From positions 1-36,370 of the forward strand of contig JAPPOG010000067.1 in NCBI GenBank assembly GCA_028818225.1: 36,370 bases of DNA, read 5' to 3'. Origin of the DNA: Gammaproteobacteria bacterium. Its GTDB lineage: Bacteria; Pseudomonadota; Gammaproteobacteria; Pseudomonadales; Pseudohongiellaceae. Within the stretch, counting starts at the first letter, position 1, and every line of letters starts with the position of its first letter. The position numbers and the translations under genes were made by a program. Below the pieces are notes generated by a model. It did no database searches and had not been told where the DNA came from. It was given only the letters and a program-made list of their open reading frames with translations. Positions 25,017 to 33,646 of this stretch are shown in pieces.

Positions 25017-25058
25017 TAACGGGCTTAACTGAGTAAAACTCAGTTGGTAAGGATCAGT

Positions 25059-25547
25059 TTACTGATTCGGCAAAACAACCTGGTCGATCACATGGATAAC
25101 GCCATTAGTTGTCTCAATGTCTGCAGTGACCACTGTTGCGTTGTCGACTCTCACACCATCGGTAGCATCCACAGAAAGTTCTGCGCCCTGCACGCTGGCA
25201 ACCGCTGTGGTAGCTCCTGCGATGTCAGCGGACATAATCTTGCCTGGTACAACGTGATAAGTAAGAACAGCAACCAGCTGATCTTTGTTTTCAGGCTTCA
25301 GCAAGTTTTCTACCGTGCCTTCAGGCAACGCGGCAAACGCTTCATCTGTGGGGGCAAATACGGTAAATGGACCGTCGCCCTTCAATACTTCTACCAGACC
25401 AGCAGCCTGAACCGCAGCAACCAGGGTGTTGAATTGCCCGGCAGCCACAGCAGTATCCACAATGTCCTGAGCTTTAACTGGAACGGTGACAAATGCCAGA
25501 GGCAAGACTGCACATAAGGCCAGCGAGACTCTTCTGAAGTAGCTCAT
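25059..25547 (-). CDS. Secreted fasciclin (FAS1) domain protein
   Basis: The 162-residue product has a signal peptide ([19 protein letters not shown]) and a single FAS1 domain with both signature regions: [17 protein letters not shown] (H1 box) and the later TYHVVPGKI and [13 protein letters not shown] (H2 box). FAS1 domains mediate adhesion or ligand binding outside the membrane. The start has a good AGGAG site 8 nt upstream and the gene ends at the terminator 24989-25016, so it is probably a single-gene transcript. It converges with rimO. Confidence 0.95.
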   Translation of the reverse strand: MSYFRRVSLALCAVLPLAFVTVPVKAQDIVDTAVAAGQFNTLVAAVQAAGLVEVLKGDGPFTVFAPTDEAFAALPEGTVENLLKPENKDQLVAVLTYHVVPGKIMSADIAGATTAVASVQGAELSVDATDGVRVDNATVVTADIETTNGVIHVIDQVVLPNQ

Positions 25548-25727
25548 AAATTCACTCCTAACAAAAACAATAATAAAAATTAATAACCAATAGCATGAGT
25601 AGTAACGCTGCCCTGGAACACTCGGATCACTTTTGCACCCAAGCTAAAGGTTATTTTTGCCAATGATCTATGCACGACTTTGGTGCGTAAGACAGGTATT
25701 GAATCCATTTATGCAGGCAGCGTCATC

Positions 25728-26375
25728 ATGTTCAAAACCACTTCTGCTCTGATCAGCACACTTGCCTTAGTGTTAAGCGCCAGTGCAGCTGCGCTCGAAA
25801 AGCCCGAATATGAGGTTCTTTATGAGGATGGGCGGATCGAATACAGACTCTATGCCCCTTATATCGTTGCCGAAACTACGGTAGCGATGGAGCGCAGTTA
25901 TAACAGCGCTTCTAATGAAGGCTTTCGTCGCTTATTGGGTTACATCACCGGTGACAATATTGCCAACGCAAAGATCGACATGACCGCCCCGGTACAAATG
26001 AGCATGGAGGCTAAAGGTGAAGAGATCGCAATGACTGCCCCGGTACAAACCCAGGCCAACAATGATGATCTACAGATTGCGTTCATGCTGCCTTTAAAAT
26101 TTTCCATGCTTGATGCGCCGGTGCCCGCAGATGAACGCGTTTCGCTGAGGCAAATACCGGGTCGGTTAATGGCAGTAGTTCGCTACTCAGGGCGATGGAC
26201 AGACAAAAATCGCCAACGCTATGAATCGCAATTACGAGAGAGTGTTGAAACAGCAGGCATTGAAATCTTGTCCAGCGCCGAGTCTGCCGCCTACAATCCG
26301 CCATTTACCCCACCCTTTCTGCGCCGCAATGAAATAATGTTTGAAGTTGCTGATTATCCAAAAGCGGATTTCTAA
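25728..26375 (+). CDS. Exported SOUL-family heme-binding protein
   Basis: The 215-residue product has a signal peptide (MFKTTSALISTLALVLSASAAA) and a SOUL/HBP domain: YEVLYEDGRIEYRLYAPYIVAET, NEGFRRLLGYITGDN, the repeated MTAPVQ motifs and PPFLRRNEIMFEV at the end. SOUL proteins bind heme or tetrapyrroles; in this family the heme site is not strictly conserved, so binding is not proven. ATG 25728 starts the signal peptide; a 16-codon extension upstream from a TTG is unlikely. The next gene follows after 15 bp, suggesting co-transcription with the epimerase. An exported tetrapyrrole-binding protein would suit a cell with many periplasmic c-type cytochromes, but no direct link is shown. Confidence 0.92.
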   Translation: MFKTTSALISTLALVLSASAAALEKPEYEVLYEDGRIEYRLYAPYIVAETTVAMERSYNSASNEGFRRLLGYITGDNIANAKIDMTAPVQMSMEAKGEEIAMTAPVQTQANNDDLQIAFMLPLKFSMLDAPVPADERVSLRQIPGRLMAVVRYSGRWTDKNRQRYESQLRESVETAGIEILSSAESAAYNPPFTPPFLRRNEIMFEVADYPKADF

Positions 26376-26390
26376 CTGGTAGTTGGCTGC

Positions 26391-27305
26391 ATGGCTTCAG
26401 AAGCAGAAAACCCAAAAAAAAATGTCTTGATTAGCGGAGCCAGTGGCATGATCGGTGGGGCTATCTGCGAGGCACTCACCCTGACCGGATACCGGGTTTT
26501 CCCTCTGATAAGGAATAAAAGCGCTGGGCCACATTACTATTTGCAAGAATCAGATTATATGCATCTGGATTCTTCAACTCCCTTGCATGCAATTGTTAAT
26601 CTTGCTGGCCAAAATATCTCGAAGCAACGCTGGAACCAGAAAGTCAAAAACGACATCGTAGAGAGTCGTACAAAATTGACTCGCTCACTGAGCGAAGCTA
26701 TGGCTCAACTTCCTGTTCAGCCTGAAGTCTTTTTATCGGCGTCGGCAATTGGGTATTACGGCACTGATCAATCAAAAACCTTCGATGAAAATGATCACGC
26801 AGGAACCGACTTTTTGGCAAAACTGGCCAGCGATTGGGAAGACGCAACAAAAGCTGCCAGGCAATCGGGAATCCGTACGGTTCACCTCCGTTTTGGTTTA
26901 GTGCTCCATCCGAACGATGGCATTTTGAAAAACTTGTTATTGCCCTTTCGATTGGCTTGTGTCGGACCGATAGGCAACGGCGAACAAGCAATGAGCTGGA
27001 TATCGCTGAGGGATGCAGTAAATATCCTGACCAAACTGATCGATCAGGACAGTTTTGAGGGGCCATTGAACATAGTTTCAAATCAACCGGTTTCGAACAA
27101 GGACTTCGCCGCAGCCCTGGCCAAGTCAATCAACAGGTTCAGCTTACCCAAAATCCCGAGCCCAATAGTCAGACTAATGTTTGGTGAAATGGCAGATGCT
27201 GCGCTGCTGCCCAGTGCAAGCATCAAGTCCATCCGCATGCAAGAACTTGGCATCGAATTAGAAGACACCGAGCTTAACTCGGCACTGAAAAAAATGTTCA
27301 GCTAG
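26391..27305 (+). CDS. TIGR01777-family SDR epimerase (YfcH-like)
   Basis: The 304-residue cytoplasmic product belongs to the extended short-chain dehydrogenase superfamily. The NAD(P)-binding motif is ISGASGMIGG near the N-terminus, followed by VNLAGQNIS, the RWNQKVKNDIVESR segment, SASAIGYYG (with the catalytic-region Tyr) and LRFGLVL. This is the TIGR01777 (YfcH) pattern; the substrate is unknown. It follows the SOUL gene by 15 bp and converges with the YVTN pseudogene. No clear Shine-Dalgarno site precedes ATG 26391, consistent with coupling to the gene before it. Confidence 0.93.
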   Translation: MASEAENPKKNVLISGASGMIGGAICEALTLTGYRVFPLIRNKSAGPHYYLQESDYMHLDSSTPLHAIVNLAGQNISKQRWNQKVKNDIVESRTKLTRSLSEAMAQLPVQPEVFLSASAIGYYGTDQSKTFDENDHAGTDFLAKLASDWEDATKAARQSGIRTVHLRFGLVLHPNDGILKNLLLPFRLACVGPIGNGEQAMSWISLRDAVNILTKLIDQDSFEGPLNIVSNQPVSNKDFAAALAKSINRFSLPKIPSPIVRLMFGEMADAALLPSASIKSIRMQELGIELEDTELNSALKKMFS

Positions 27306-27308
27306 TAT

Positions 27309-27932
27309 TTATTGATAGGTAATGTTTTTTCTCAGTACCAGCGGTGAATAAGCAATGCCATCTGGTGATGAGCCGGTTTGGTATTGACCCAGAATTTCCC
27401 GACTCTCTATATCAATCGCTATAACTCGATCCTGCCCCGCCAGGGACAGGAATAAGGTTCGGTCATCGCTGTAGAGGGTGATACCTTGCGGCCTTGTTCC
27501 AGCCAGATCAATGCTGCCCAATTCTTGCTTACTGCGGGCATCAAAGAAGCGAATATCGTTGTTGTTCAGGTCAGGCATGATGGCATAGCGCTCATCATCG
27601 GTAAGCAGAATGCGATAAGGCCAATCGAAACCATCCCATTGGGCTACGGTTTCATCATGCGCATCGATTACCGTTACTACCTCGTTGTCATTACTGCCAA
27701 CCCAGATTTCAGTGCCGGCTTTATTGGTTGTAATGGCTTCCGGTCGCTCAGGCACTGTTATAGATCGCACAAAGCGGTCATTAATTAAATCGATAATAGA
27801 TACACTGTCATCACCCCCATTACTGGTATAAGCAACGGATCCGTCGGCAGAAACTGCGACCATATGAGAACCATTTTGATTGGTGCTAATCGATCGTATT
27901 ATTTCGCCGGAGTGAAAGTTCACAATAACCAC
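27309..27932 (-). CDS. C-terminal part of the split YVTN propeller
   Basis: This is the open frame after the internal TAA, 207 residues from a GTG at 27932, holding the remaining blades and ending RKNITYQ. It lacks a signal peptide and a clear Shine-Dalgarno site, so separate expression is doubtful. Its stop is 4 bp from the stop of the convergent epimerase gene. Confidence 0.45.
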   Translation of the reverse strand: MVIVNFHSGEIIRSISTNQNGSHMVAVSADGSVAYTSNGGDDSVSIIDLINDRFVRSITVPERPEAITTNKAGTEIWVGSNDNEVVTVIDAHDETVAQWDGFDWPYRILLTDDERYAIMPDLNNNDIRFFDARSKQELGSIDLAGTRPQGITLYSDDRTLFLSLAGQDRVIAIDIESREILGQYQTGSSPDGIAYSPLVLRKNITYQ

Positions 27933-27944
27933 AGTGCGAGTGGC

Positions 27945-28316
27945 TTATGAAGAGATAATGACTTCTTGCTGACCCGGCATAAACAGAATGCCATGGGGTC
28001 GCGGGTAATCACTGAGGTCGATAGTACGGGCAACGGATAAATTTTCCACATCGAACACGGTAAGACTATTACCGCCGGAATAGTCTGTTCCGATTGCCCA
28101 TTTACCATCGTCGGTTACAACCAGTTCATGGGGCCCCCTGCCGGTTGGCAAGGTGGCGATAATCTCTCCCGATCCGAGATCGATAAAGCTGGCATCATGT
28201 CCCTGCTTGTTGAGAACGATTAAGGTGCCCTGCAACCCATCCGGGATATCCTCCTGGGAATACACGGTCGTGATCATTGTTAAGCCCAAAATCATCACCA
28301 GAAAAAGCTTCTTCAT
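27945..28316 (-). CDS. N-terminal part of the split YVTN propeller
   Basis: This is the portion translated if the TAA at 27945-27947 is real: 123 residues comprising the signal peptide and about two propeller blades. It has the gene's Shine-Dalgarno site and would be exported, but an incomplete propeller is unlikely to be stable. Confidence 0.5.
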   Translation of the reverse strand: MKKLFLVMILGLTMITTVYSQEDIPDGLQGTLIVLNKQGHDASFIDLGSGEIIATLPTGRGPHELVVTDDGKWAIGTDYSGGNSLTVFDVENLSVARTIDLSDYPRPHGILFMPGQQEVIISS

Positions 28317-28545
28317 ATTGCCAGGCTCCTTTACCCGCCAAAATAAAAAACCCTGAGCGACCAATCTAATACTACTACCAGGGCGACGTCACATATTTTG
28401 ACACGAAGTTTAGCCAAGACAATAAGAATGCCCAAGCAATAACAAGTATTACCCTGTAATGACTACCGGCTTTGCTGAAGTCGAGTTTATTGCATACTCA
28501 GCGGAGATCGACCCTGCAGCAAATGGAAACCGCGCAGTCACAAAA

Positions 28546-28571
28546 GGGTGAAAGCCGCCAGACTGTCACCC
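28546..28571 (-). terminator. Possible weak terminator after DUF1761 copy 2
   Basis: GGGTGA (28546-28551) and TCACCC (28566-28571) can pair around a 14-nt loop, and on the minus strand four T residues follow. It lies about 20 nt past the DUF1761 stop. The short T-run and large loop make it a weak call. Confidence 0.4.
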
Positions 28572-28591
28572 CTGTTGCAATGGTCTTCCGT

Positions 28592-28978
28592 TCATAAGAA
28601 TAAACTACATACCACCATGATTGCCGCCATGGCGAGAATGAAAGCCCCTTCTACTACCGCTGCATACACAGTGTGCTCAGCAAACAGATTGGCCGCGACC
28701 AATAAAAAGAAAAAGGTAATACTGATCAGCACGACTGAGGCAATAGATCCGTTGGTTACGGCTAATGCAACTACCCAGGCAAATAACAGGGTGCCCAGAA
28801 ATTGCGTGACTAAGGCAGGTACCGGTTGCTTTGCGTCACCGTCGATGTTAATTCCCAGGCCGCGCGCCCATTTAGTGCCAAACATTTTTGGTGAATACCA
28901 TAGAGCACCCAACATGAAACAGATAATGGTGCTGGCACCTACAGCCAGCCAACTCACGTTTGCAAATAAAGCATCCAT
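28592..28978 (-). CDS. DUF1761 membrane protein (copy 2)
   Basis: The 128-residue product has about four membrane segments, with the family motif GALWYSPKMFGTKWARG after the first and AANLFAEHTVYAAVVEGAF near the end. It is the same DUF1761 family as the protein at 23134-23544, but the two differ in sequence and strand. GAGGAG lies 6 nt before ATG 28978. It diverges from the M20 amidohydrolase gene across about 160 bp that should hold both promoters. Function unknown. Confidence 0.85.
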   Translation of the reverse strand: MDALFANVSWLAVGASTIICFMLGALWYSPKMFGTKWARGLGINIDGDAKQPVPALVTQFLGTLLFAWVVALAVTNGSIASVVLISITFFFLLVAANLFAEHTVYAAVVEGAFILAMAAIMVVCSLFL

Positions 28979-29139
28979 CGGTATCTCCTCATACTCGGTC
29001 TTAATTAATAGAACGGCTGCCGGCTTGATCTCTTAACCTGCAACCCCATCTGCAGGTGCGCGCTATGCTGGTCTGGAACTCGAAAACAGCGTACTCTAGC
29101 TGCCTCAACTGTGAGCGTATTGGCAGCGTGAGGTATGTG

Positions 29140-30741
29140 ATGACCATAAGAAAAACACTAATCAGCTTTTTGATTGTTGGCCTGTTACCGCTGGGTTCAG
29201 CCTTGGCACAGGAACAAGGCTTTACCGGCTTGAAGGCTGAAGCCGTGGCTTCCGTCGACTCCATGCAGAAACTCACCCAGGAAATTATCGATAGCCTTTT
29301 CTCTTTTTCCGAACTTGGCTTTCAGGAATTCGAAACCCAGCGATATCTTGCAGAAATTCTCGAGGCAAACGATTTCGAGGTTGAGCTAGGTGTTGCCGGC
29401 ATTCCATCTGCCTGGTGGGCCACCTGGGGTCGCGGCGAACCAGTAATTGCTTTGGGTTCCGATGTCGATGGCATTCCGCGCTCCTCACAAATGCCAGGTG
29501 TTGCCTACAGGCAACCAATGATCGAGGGTGCGCCTGGTCATGGCGAAGGTCATAACTCAGGCCAGGCTGTGAACATTGTTGCCGCACTTGCAGTTAAGGA
29601 AATCATGGAGAGAGAAAATTTGCCCGGCACTATAGTGCTTTGGCCCGGCATCGCCGAAGAGTTGTTGGGCACTAAAGCCTGGTATGCCAGGGACGGATTA
29701 TTCGAAGGAGTTAACGCAGTGCTTTTCACTCACGTATCGAACAACCTGAGCGTGAGTTGGGGACGAGCAAGGGGAACTGGATTAGTTTCCGTGGAATATT
29801 TATTCGACGGTGAAGCGGCGCACGGTGCCGGCGATCCCTGGGAAGGTCGCAGCGCACTGGATGCTGTTGAGTTAATGAACATTGCCTGGAACTTTCGTCG
29901 GGAACACTTGCATCCACTACAGCGCTCACATTATGTAATCAGTAATGGCGGTGACCAACCCAATGTCGTTCCCCCCTCCGCCAGTGTCTGGTATTTCATC
30001 CGTGAGGTCACCGCCGATGGAATTCGGGAAAATTTCAATACCCTGCATCAGATAGCCGAAGGCGCTGCTCTCATGTCCGACACTTCCATGTCGCGACGTA
30101 TTATCGGCGCCGCCTATCCTCGCCACTTTAATCAACCCATCGCCATTGCCATGGATGAAAATATTCAGCAGGTGGGACTGCCGCAATGGTCCGAGAATGA
30201 TCAGCAATTTGCCCGGGCCTTGCAGGAGTTAATGGGTTCCGATGATCCCCAGGGACTGGCAACTGAATTGTCTGGCATAACGCCCGACCTTGAACAGCCC
30301 ATATCGGGAGGATCTGATGACATTGGCGATGTTTCCTGGAATGTGCCAACTGTCACCTTGCGCTATCCATCCAACGTAAGAGGATTGCAGGGACACCATT
30401 GGTCCAGCGCCATGGCCATGGCTACACCGATCGCCCACAAGGGTGCGGTTGCAGGTGCCAAGGTAATCGCCACTACCATGCTGGATTTGCTGCAATCGGA
30501 GACCCTGGTAGAAGATGCACAGGCTTACTTCGATGATGTGCAAACTGCCGACGAAGTTTACACACCATTCATTGGGCCAGATGATCCACCGGCCATAGAA
30601 AAGAATGAAGACATTATGGCGGAGTTTCGTCCATTGCTGGAAGAGCTGTATTACGATCCCAGTCGTTATGACACTTACCTTGAGCAGTTAGGCATCGACT
30701 ACCCCCAACTTGAGCCCACTGAAATTCGTCGAGGCCAGTAA
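29140..30741 (+). CDS. Secreted M20-family amidohydrolase (AbgB-like)
   Basis: The 533-residue product has a signal peptide (LISFLIVGLLPLGSALAQ) and the M20D metallopeptidase/amidohydrolase layout: GSDVDGIP (Asp108, Asp110), GHGEGHNSG (His134, Glu136, His138), IAEELLG (Glu173, Glu174), a dimerisation domain (GEAAHGAGDPWEGRSALDA) and the late GGSDDIGDVSW. It is closest to the p-aminobenzoyl-glutamate hydrolase/indole-3-acetyl-amino-acid hydrolase type. In most such enzymes the position of Glu136 is a metal-binding Cys (GHxCGH), so metal preference may differ. ATG 29140 is preceded by AGGT at proper spacing. It should cleave amide-linked amino acids in the periplasm. The 21-bp gap to the next gene suggests co-transcription. 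Confidence 0.9.
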   Translation: MTIRKTLISFLIVGLLPLGSALAQEQGFTGLKAEAVASVDSMQKLTQEIIDSLFSFSELGFQEFETQRYLAEILEANDFEVELGVAGIPSAWWATWGRGEPVIALGSDVDGIPRSSQMPGVAYRQPMIEGAPGHGEGHNSGQAVNIVAALAVKEIMERENLPGTIVLWPGIAEELLGTKAWYARDGLFEGVNAVLFTHVSNNLSVSWGRARGTGLVSVEYLFDGEAAHGAGDPWEGRSALDAVELMNIAWNFRREHLHPLQRSHYVISNGGDQPNVVPPSASVWYFIREVTADGIRENFNTLHQIAEGAALMSDTSMSRRIIGAAYPRHFNQPIAIAMDENIQQVGLPQWSENDQQFARALQELMGSDDPQGLATELSGITPDLEQPISGGSDDIGDVSWNVPTVTLRYPSNVRGLQGHHWSSAMAMATPIAHKGAVAGAKVIATTMLDLLQSETLVEDAQAYFDDVQTADEVYTPFIGPDDPPAIEKNEDIMAEFRPLLEELYYDPSRYDTYLEQLGIDYPQLEPTEIRRGQ

Positions 30742-30762
30742 CCTCTTCGATTAACTTTTAGT

Positions 30763-31410
30763 ATGCGCAAAACCGTAATCCAATCCGTGTTGCTGCTCTG
30801 CATCAGCACGCTTGCGTTCGCGCAAGACGAATTGCAAGCAGGTGTCGACGGTAGCCTCGACGCCCGCAGCCGTCTCGAAGAAATTCGTTACCTGGATAAT
30901 GAGCAACCACGGGAGTTGAATGTCCTGGTGCCTACTATAGCGCCAGAAGAAATCGATCGTGCCGTGTTAAACCGACTGATGCAGGACATTGCCAATCGAC
31001 CGGAAGAAACTAAAATGGAACTGGCGATAAACAACAATCAAATGCAGGACATCTTTATCACTATCTCCAATGCTCGCAGCTTTATTAACAACAGCGAGAT
31101 GGCAAACGTGCGAGCCATGTGTAATGCCTGGAATAACTCAGAGCTGGACGGCGACCCTCGCTACCAGGCAGCACTTGATGCCTACAATCGGCGCGCACAA
31201 TTCACCCGGGATTTTATCGCCCGCTATTACCGTATTGTGTTAATGGATGTAGAAGCAGTATTAAATGGTCCAAGCCTGGTGCGTTTCACTTCCTACATGG
31301 AAGATCGACGCCGACGCATGGCTACGTCCGGTGCAACCAGTTGGGGAACCGTAGCTGAAAATGTCACATCAGGCCGTGAGGCAGTGGACTTTCACTGCCG
31401 ACGCAACTGA
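30763..31410 (+). CDS. Secreted protein of unknown function
   Basis: The 215-residue product has a signal peptide (VIQSVLLLCISTLAFAQ). The mature part is mostly helical and charged (LQAGVDGSLDARSRLEEIRYL, EEIDRAVLNRLMQDIANRPEE) and has two Cys residues (in RAMCNAW and at the end in DFHCRR) that could form a disulfide in the periplasm. I recognise no family. It sits 21 bp after the amidohydrolase gene and 14 bp before the crotonase gene, so it probably belongs to this transcript. No strong Shine-Dalgarno site is visible. Confidence 0.8.
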   Translation: MRKTVIQSVLLLCISTLAFAQDELQAGVDGSLDARSRLEEIRYLDNEQPRELNVLVPTIAPEEIDRAVLNRLMQDIANRPEETKMELAINNNQMQDIFITISNARSFINNSEMANVRAMCNAWNNSELDGDPRYQAALDAYNRRAQFTRDFIARYYRIVLMDVEAVLNGPSLVRFTSYMEDRRRRMATSGATSWGTVAENVTSGREAVDFHCRRN

Positions 31411-31424
31411 ACAAGGAGTTAAGA

Positions 31425-32297
31425 ATGGAATCGAATTTTTTTGCTGTTTCTATAGAAAATAAGATTGCCCACATAGTATTAAACCGACCAGAAAAACGTA
31501 ATGCCATGGTCCCGGAATTCTGGGACGACCTGCCTCGTATTGTCAGGCAGATTGATAGTGAATCTCTCGCTCGGGTAATCGTAATTTCATCAACCGGGCC
31601 GCACTTCTCTGCCGGTATGGATACCTCAGTATTTGGCAGCAGCACTGCCACCAGTGGTAATCCCGAAACCCAGGCAAAAGAGCTAAGACTCCATGGTGCT
31701 AAATTCCTGGATAGTGTGAAGTATTTACAAGACACCTTTACCTGTCTGGACGATTGTCGAATTCCGGTACTGGCGGCAATCCAGGGTGGCGCCATCGGCG
31801 GCGCCGTGGACCTGATAACCGCTTGCGATATGCGCTACATGACAGCAGAGGCCTTCCTGACGATTTTCGAAATTAATATTGGCATGACTGCCGATGTTGG
31901 CACTTTTCCCCGCATAACGAAGTTACTTCCCGAAGGCATAGTCAAAGAACTCGCCTACACCGGTCGACGCATGGGTGCACAGGAGGCCAAAAACCTGGGC
32001 ATTGTGAATGAAGTCTATCCTGATCAGGAGACTATGTTGCAGGCCGTAATGGCCATCGCCACAGAAATTGCCAGCAAAGCACCACTGGCTATCTACGGAA
32101 GCAAGCGCATTATCAATTACGCCCGGGATCACAACACAAAAGACACCCTGGATTACATCGGCATCTGGAATGCCAGTATGTTGCAACAGGATGAAATAAA
32201 AGAAGCAATGACTGCAACAAGCGAAAAACGTGACGGGGAATTTGTCGAACTTCCTGCATCGCGCAAAAAGATGAGTTCAGGCCTGACAGATCAATAA
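31425..32297 (+). CDS. Crotonase family, dienoyl-CoA isomerase (ECH1)-like
   Basis: The 290-residue cytoplasmic product has the crotonase fold: LNRPEKRNAM, the oxyanion-hole segments FSAGMD and IQGGAIGGAVDL, and the LGIVNEVYP region. Three acidic residues, Asp129, Glu149 and Asp157 (in AVDL, FEINIG and TADVGT), have exactly the spacing (20 and 8) of the ECH1 catalytic residues Asp176, Glu196 and Asp204. The likely activity is therefore delta(3,5)-delta(2,4)-dienoyl-CoA isomerase, used in beta-oxidation of unsaturated fatty acids. A plain enoyl-CoA hydratase is less likely. AAGGAG lies 6 nt before the ATG. The adjacent genes are exported proteins of other pathways. Confidence 0.92.
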   Translation: MESNFFAVSIENKIAHIVLNRPEKRNAMVPEFWDDLPRIVRQIDSESLARVIVISSTGPHFSAGMDTSVFGSSTATSGNPETQAKELRLHGAKFLDSVKYLQDTFTCLDDCRIPVLAAIQGGAIGGAVDLITACDMRYMTAEAFLTIFEINIGMTADVGTFPRITKLLPEGIVKELAYTGRRMGAQEAKNLGIVNEVYPDQETMLQAVMAIATEIASKAPLAIYGSKRIINYARDHNTKDTLDYIGIWNASMLQQDEIKEAMTATSEKRDGEFVELPASRKKMSSGLTDQ

Positions 32298-32530
32298 GCT
32301 AAATATCCCTGCGGCGTAAATGTCACCAATCCTGTCGCGATGACTGGCCGCGAAAAGCCATTAATACGCTTGTTTACCAAAATGATTGGAAGCGGCTCAG
32401 ACATCGCTGGTTCCTATAAATACTACGCTTAATCTACTCGTATATCGGCCTTAATGCCTGACTTTGAACAAGACCAGATGGTAGACATTTCGAGTCTGCC
32501 CTCTTAATCTTAGCCAACAATAATAATTCT

Positions 32531-33619
32531 ATGAGAATTCCCATGCTTGCCAAGTCCAGCGCTCTTTCCAGGTCTTCCTTCTTTCTATTAATCTCTGTGC
32601 TCTGCCTTTCCATCAGCAACGCGCAAGAACCCGATTTAAGTTCAGTAAAAGTCACTCGCTTATTGGATGAGCCGATAATTGGTCCTGAACTACATCCAAG
32701 CATTGGCGTAAACATCCAGGGGCCTTCCTTAATAAAGGTGCCTGACTGGGTCGAAAACCCATTAGGAAAATACTATCTCTATTTTGCCGATCACAAAGGG
32801 CTCTATATCCGTCTCGCCTACGCCGATGAACTAACCGGCCCCTGGCATATTCATGCACCGGGCAGTCTCAAGATAGAGCACTCTTATTTTGCGCCAACAC
32901 CACCCCCAATCAGCGATGAGCTGCTTGCCGAACTGATTGCTGCCCGGGGCGGCGTGTCCTCACTAGGCTCACCAGTTTCCCATGACCTGGCGCTGGAGTT
33001 TACCCTGCCCCATATTGCCTCACCGGATGTCCATGTGGACGACGAAACCCAGACCATCATCATGTACTACCACGGGCTGGAGGCACCCGCTTTTCAACAT
33101 TCCCGTGTGGCCACCTCAGAAGACGGTATTGATTTCTTTGCCCGGGAAGAAAATCTGGGCCGCACTTACATGCGCGCCTTCGAACATGAGGACATGACTT
33201 ACGTGTTGGCTATGCCTGGTCAGTTTTATCGATCCGAAGATGGCTTTACCAATTTTGAAGAGGGACCGCGACTGTTTGAGCCAACCATGCGGCATTCAGC
33301 GGTCATGAAGCGAGGTGATTATCTCTATGTATTCTGGACCCGGGTTGGCGATGTGCCGGAAAGTATCATGCTGAGCACTATCGATATCAGTGGTGACTGG
33401 ATGGAATGGCGAGAATCCGACGCAGTGGTGGTGCTGCAGCCGGAATTCGACTGGGAAGGTGCTAATGCCCCACTTGAACCATCGGTGCGATCTACAGCTT
33501 ATGGAACAGTAAACCAATTACGTGATCCTGCCCTGTACATCGAAGATGGCATTGTTTACCTACTTTACGCCGTGGCCGGAGAGAGCGGTATAGCGCTGGC
33601 CCGCGTCGACTTCGATTAG
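32531..33619 (+). CDS. Secreted GH43-like five-bladed propeller protein
   Basis: The 362-residue product has a signal peptide (SSFFLLISVLCLSISNAQ). The mature part has features of the GH43/GH32-like five-bladed propeller: GPSLIKVPDWV, GKYYLYFADHKGLYIRLAYA, HVDDETQTIIMYYHG and a C-terminal LRDPALYIEDGIVYLLYAVAG. The pattern of an acidic residue in each of these strands fits glycosyl-hydrolase-like proteins. A real glycosidase activity is not proven, because the three catalytic acids were not mapped with certainty. The start may be either Met1 or Met5. About 230 bp of unremarkable DNA precede it and the DUF1295 gene follows after 27 bp. Confidence 0.78.
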   Translation: MRIPMLAKSSALSRSSFFLLISVLCLSISNAQEPDLSSVKVTRLLDEPIIGPELHPSIGVNIQGPSLIKVPDWVENPLGKYYLYFADHKGLYIRLAYADELTGPWHIHAPGSLKIEHSYFAPTPPPISDELLAELIAARGGVSSLGSPVSHDLALEFTLPHIASPDVHVDDETQTIIMYYHGLEAPAFQHSRVATSEDGIDFFAREENLGRTYMRAFEHEDMTYVLAMPGQFYRSEDGFTNFEEGPRLFEPTMRHSAVMKRGDYLYVFWTRVGDVPESIMLSTIDISGDWMEWRESDAVVVLQPEFDWEGANAPLEPSVRSTAYGTVNQLRDPALYIEDGIVYLLYAVAGESGIALARVDFD

Positions 33620-33646
33620 ACTATTTTTAAGACCGGGGGGCTAAAT

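Larger units (their letters stand above)
27309..28316 (-). pseudogene. Secreted YVTN beta-propeller gene broken by an in-frame TAA
   Basis: One frame of 335 codons plus stop encodes a signal peptide (MKKLFLVMILGLTMITTVYSQ) and YVTN-type propeller repeats (GPHELVVTDDGKWAIGTDY, GSHMVAVSADGSVAYTSN, RPEAITTNKAGTEIWVG, RPQGITLYSDDRTLFLS). A single TAA at codon 124 (27945-27947) interrupts it. EVIISS before the stop and ATRTVVIVNFHSGE after it join in phase into one blade; propellers of this type often have TSE at this point, so GAA to TAA (one base) is the simplest origin. AGGAG lies 9 nt before ATG 28316. It is either a recent pseudogene or a sequence error. The intact protein would be a periplasmic binding protein of unknown ligand. 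Confidence 0.78.
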
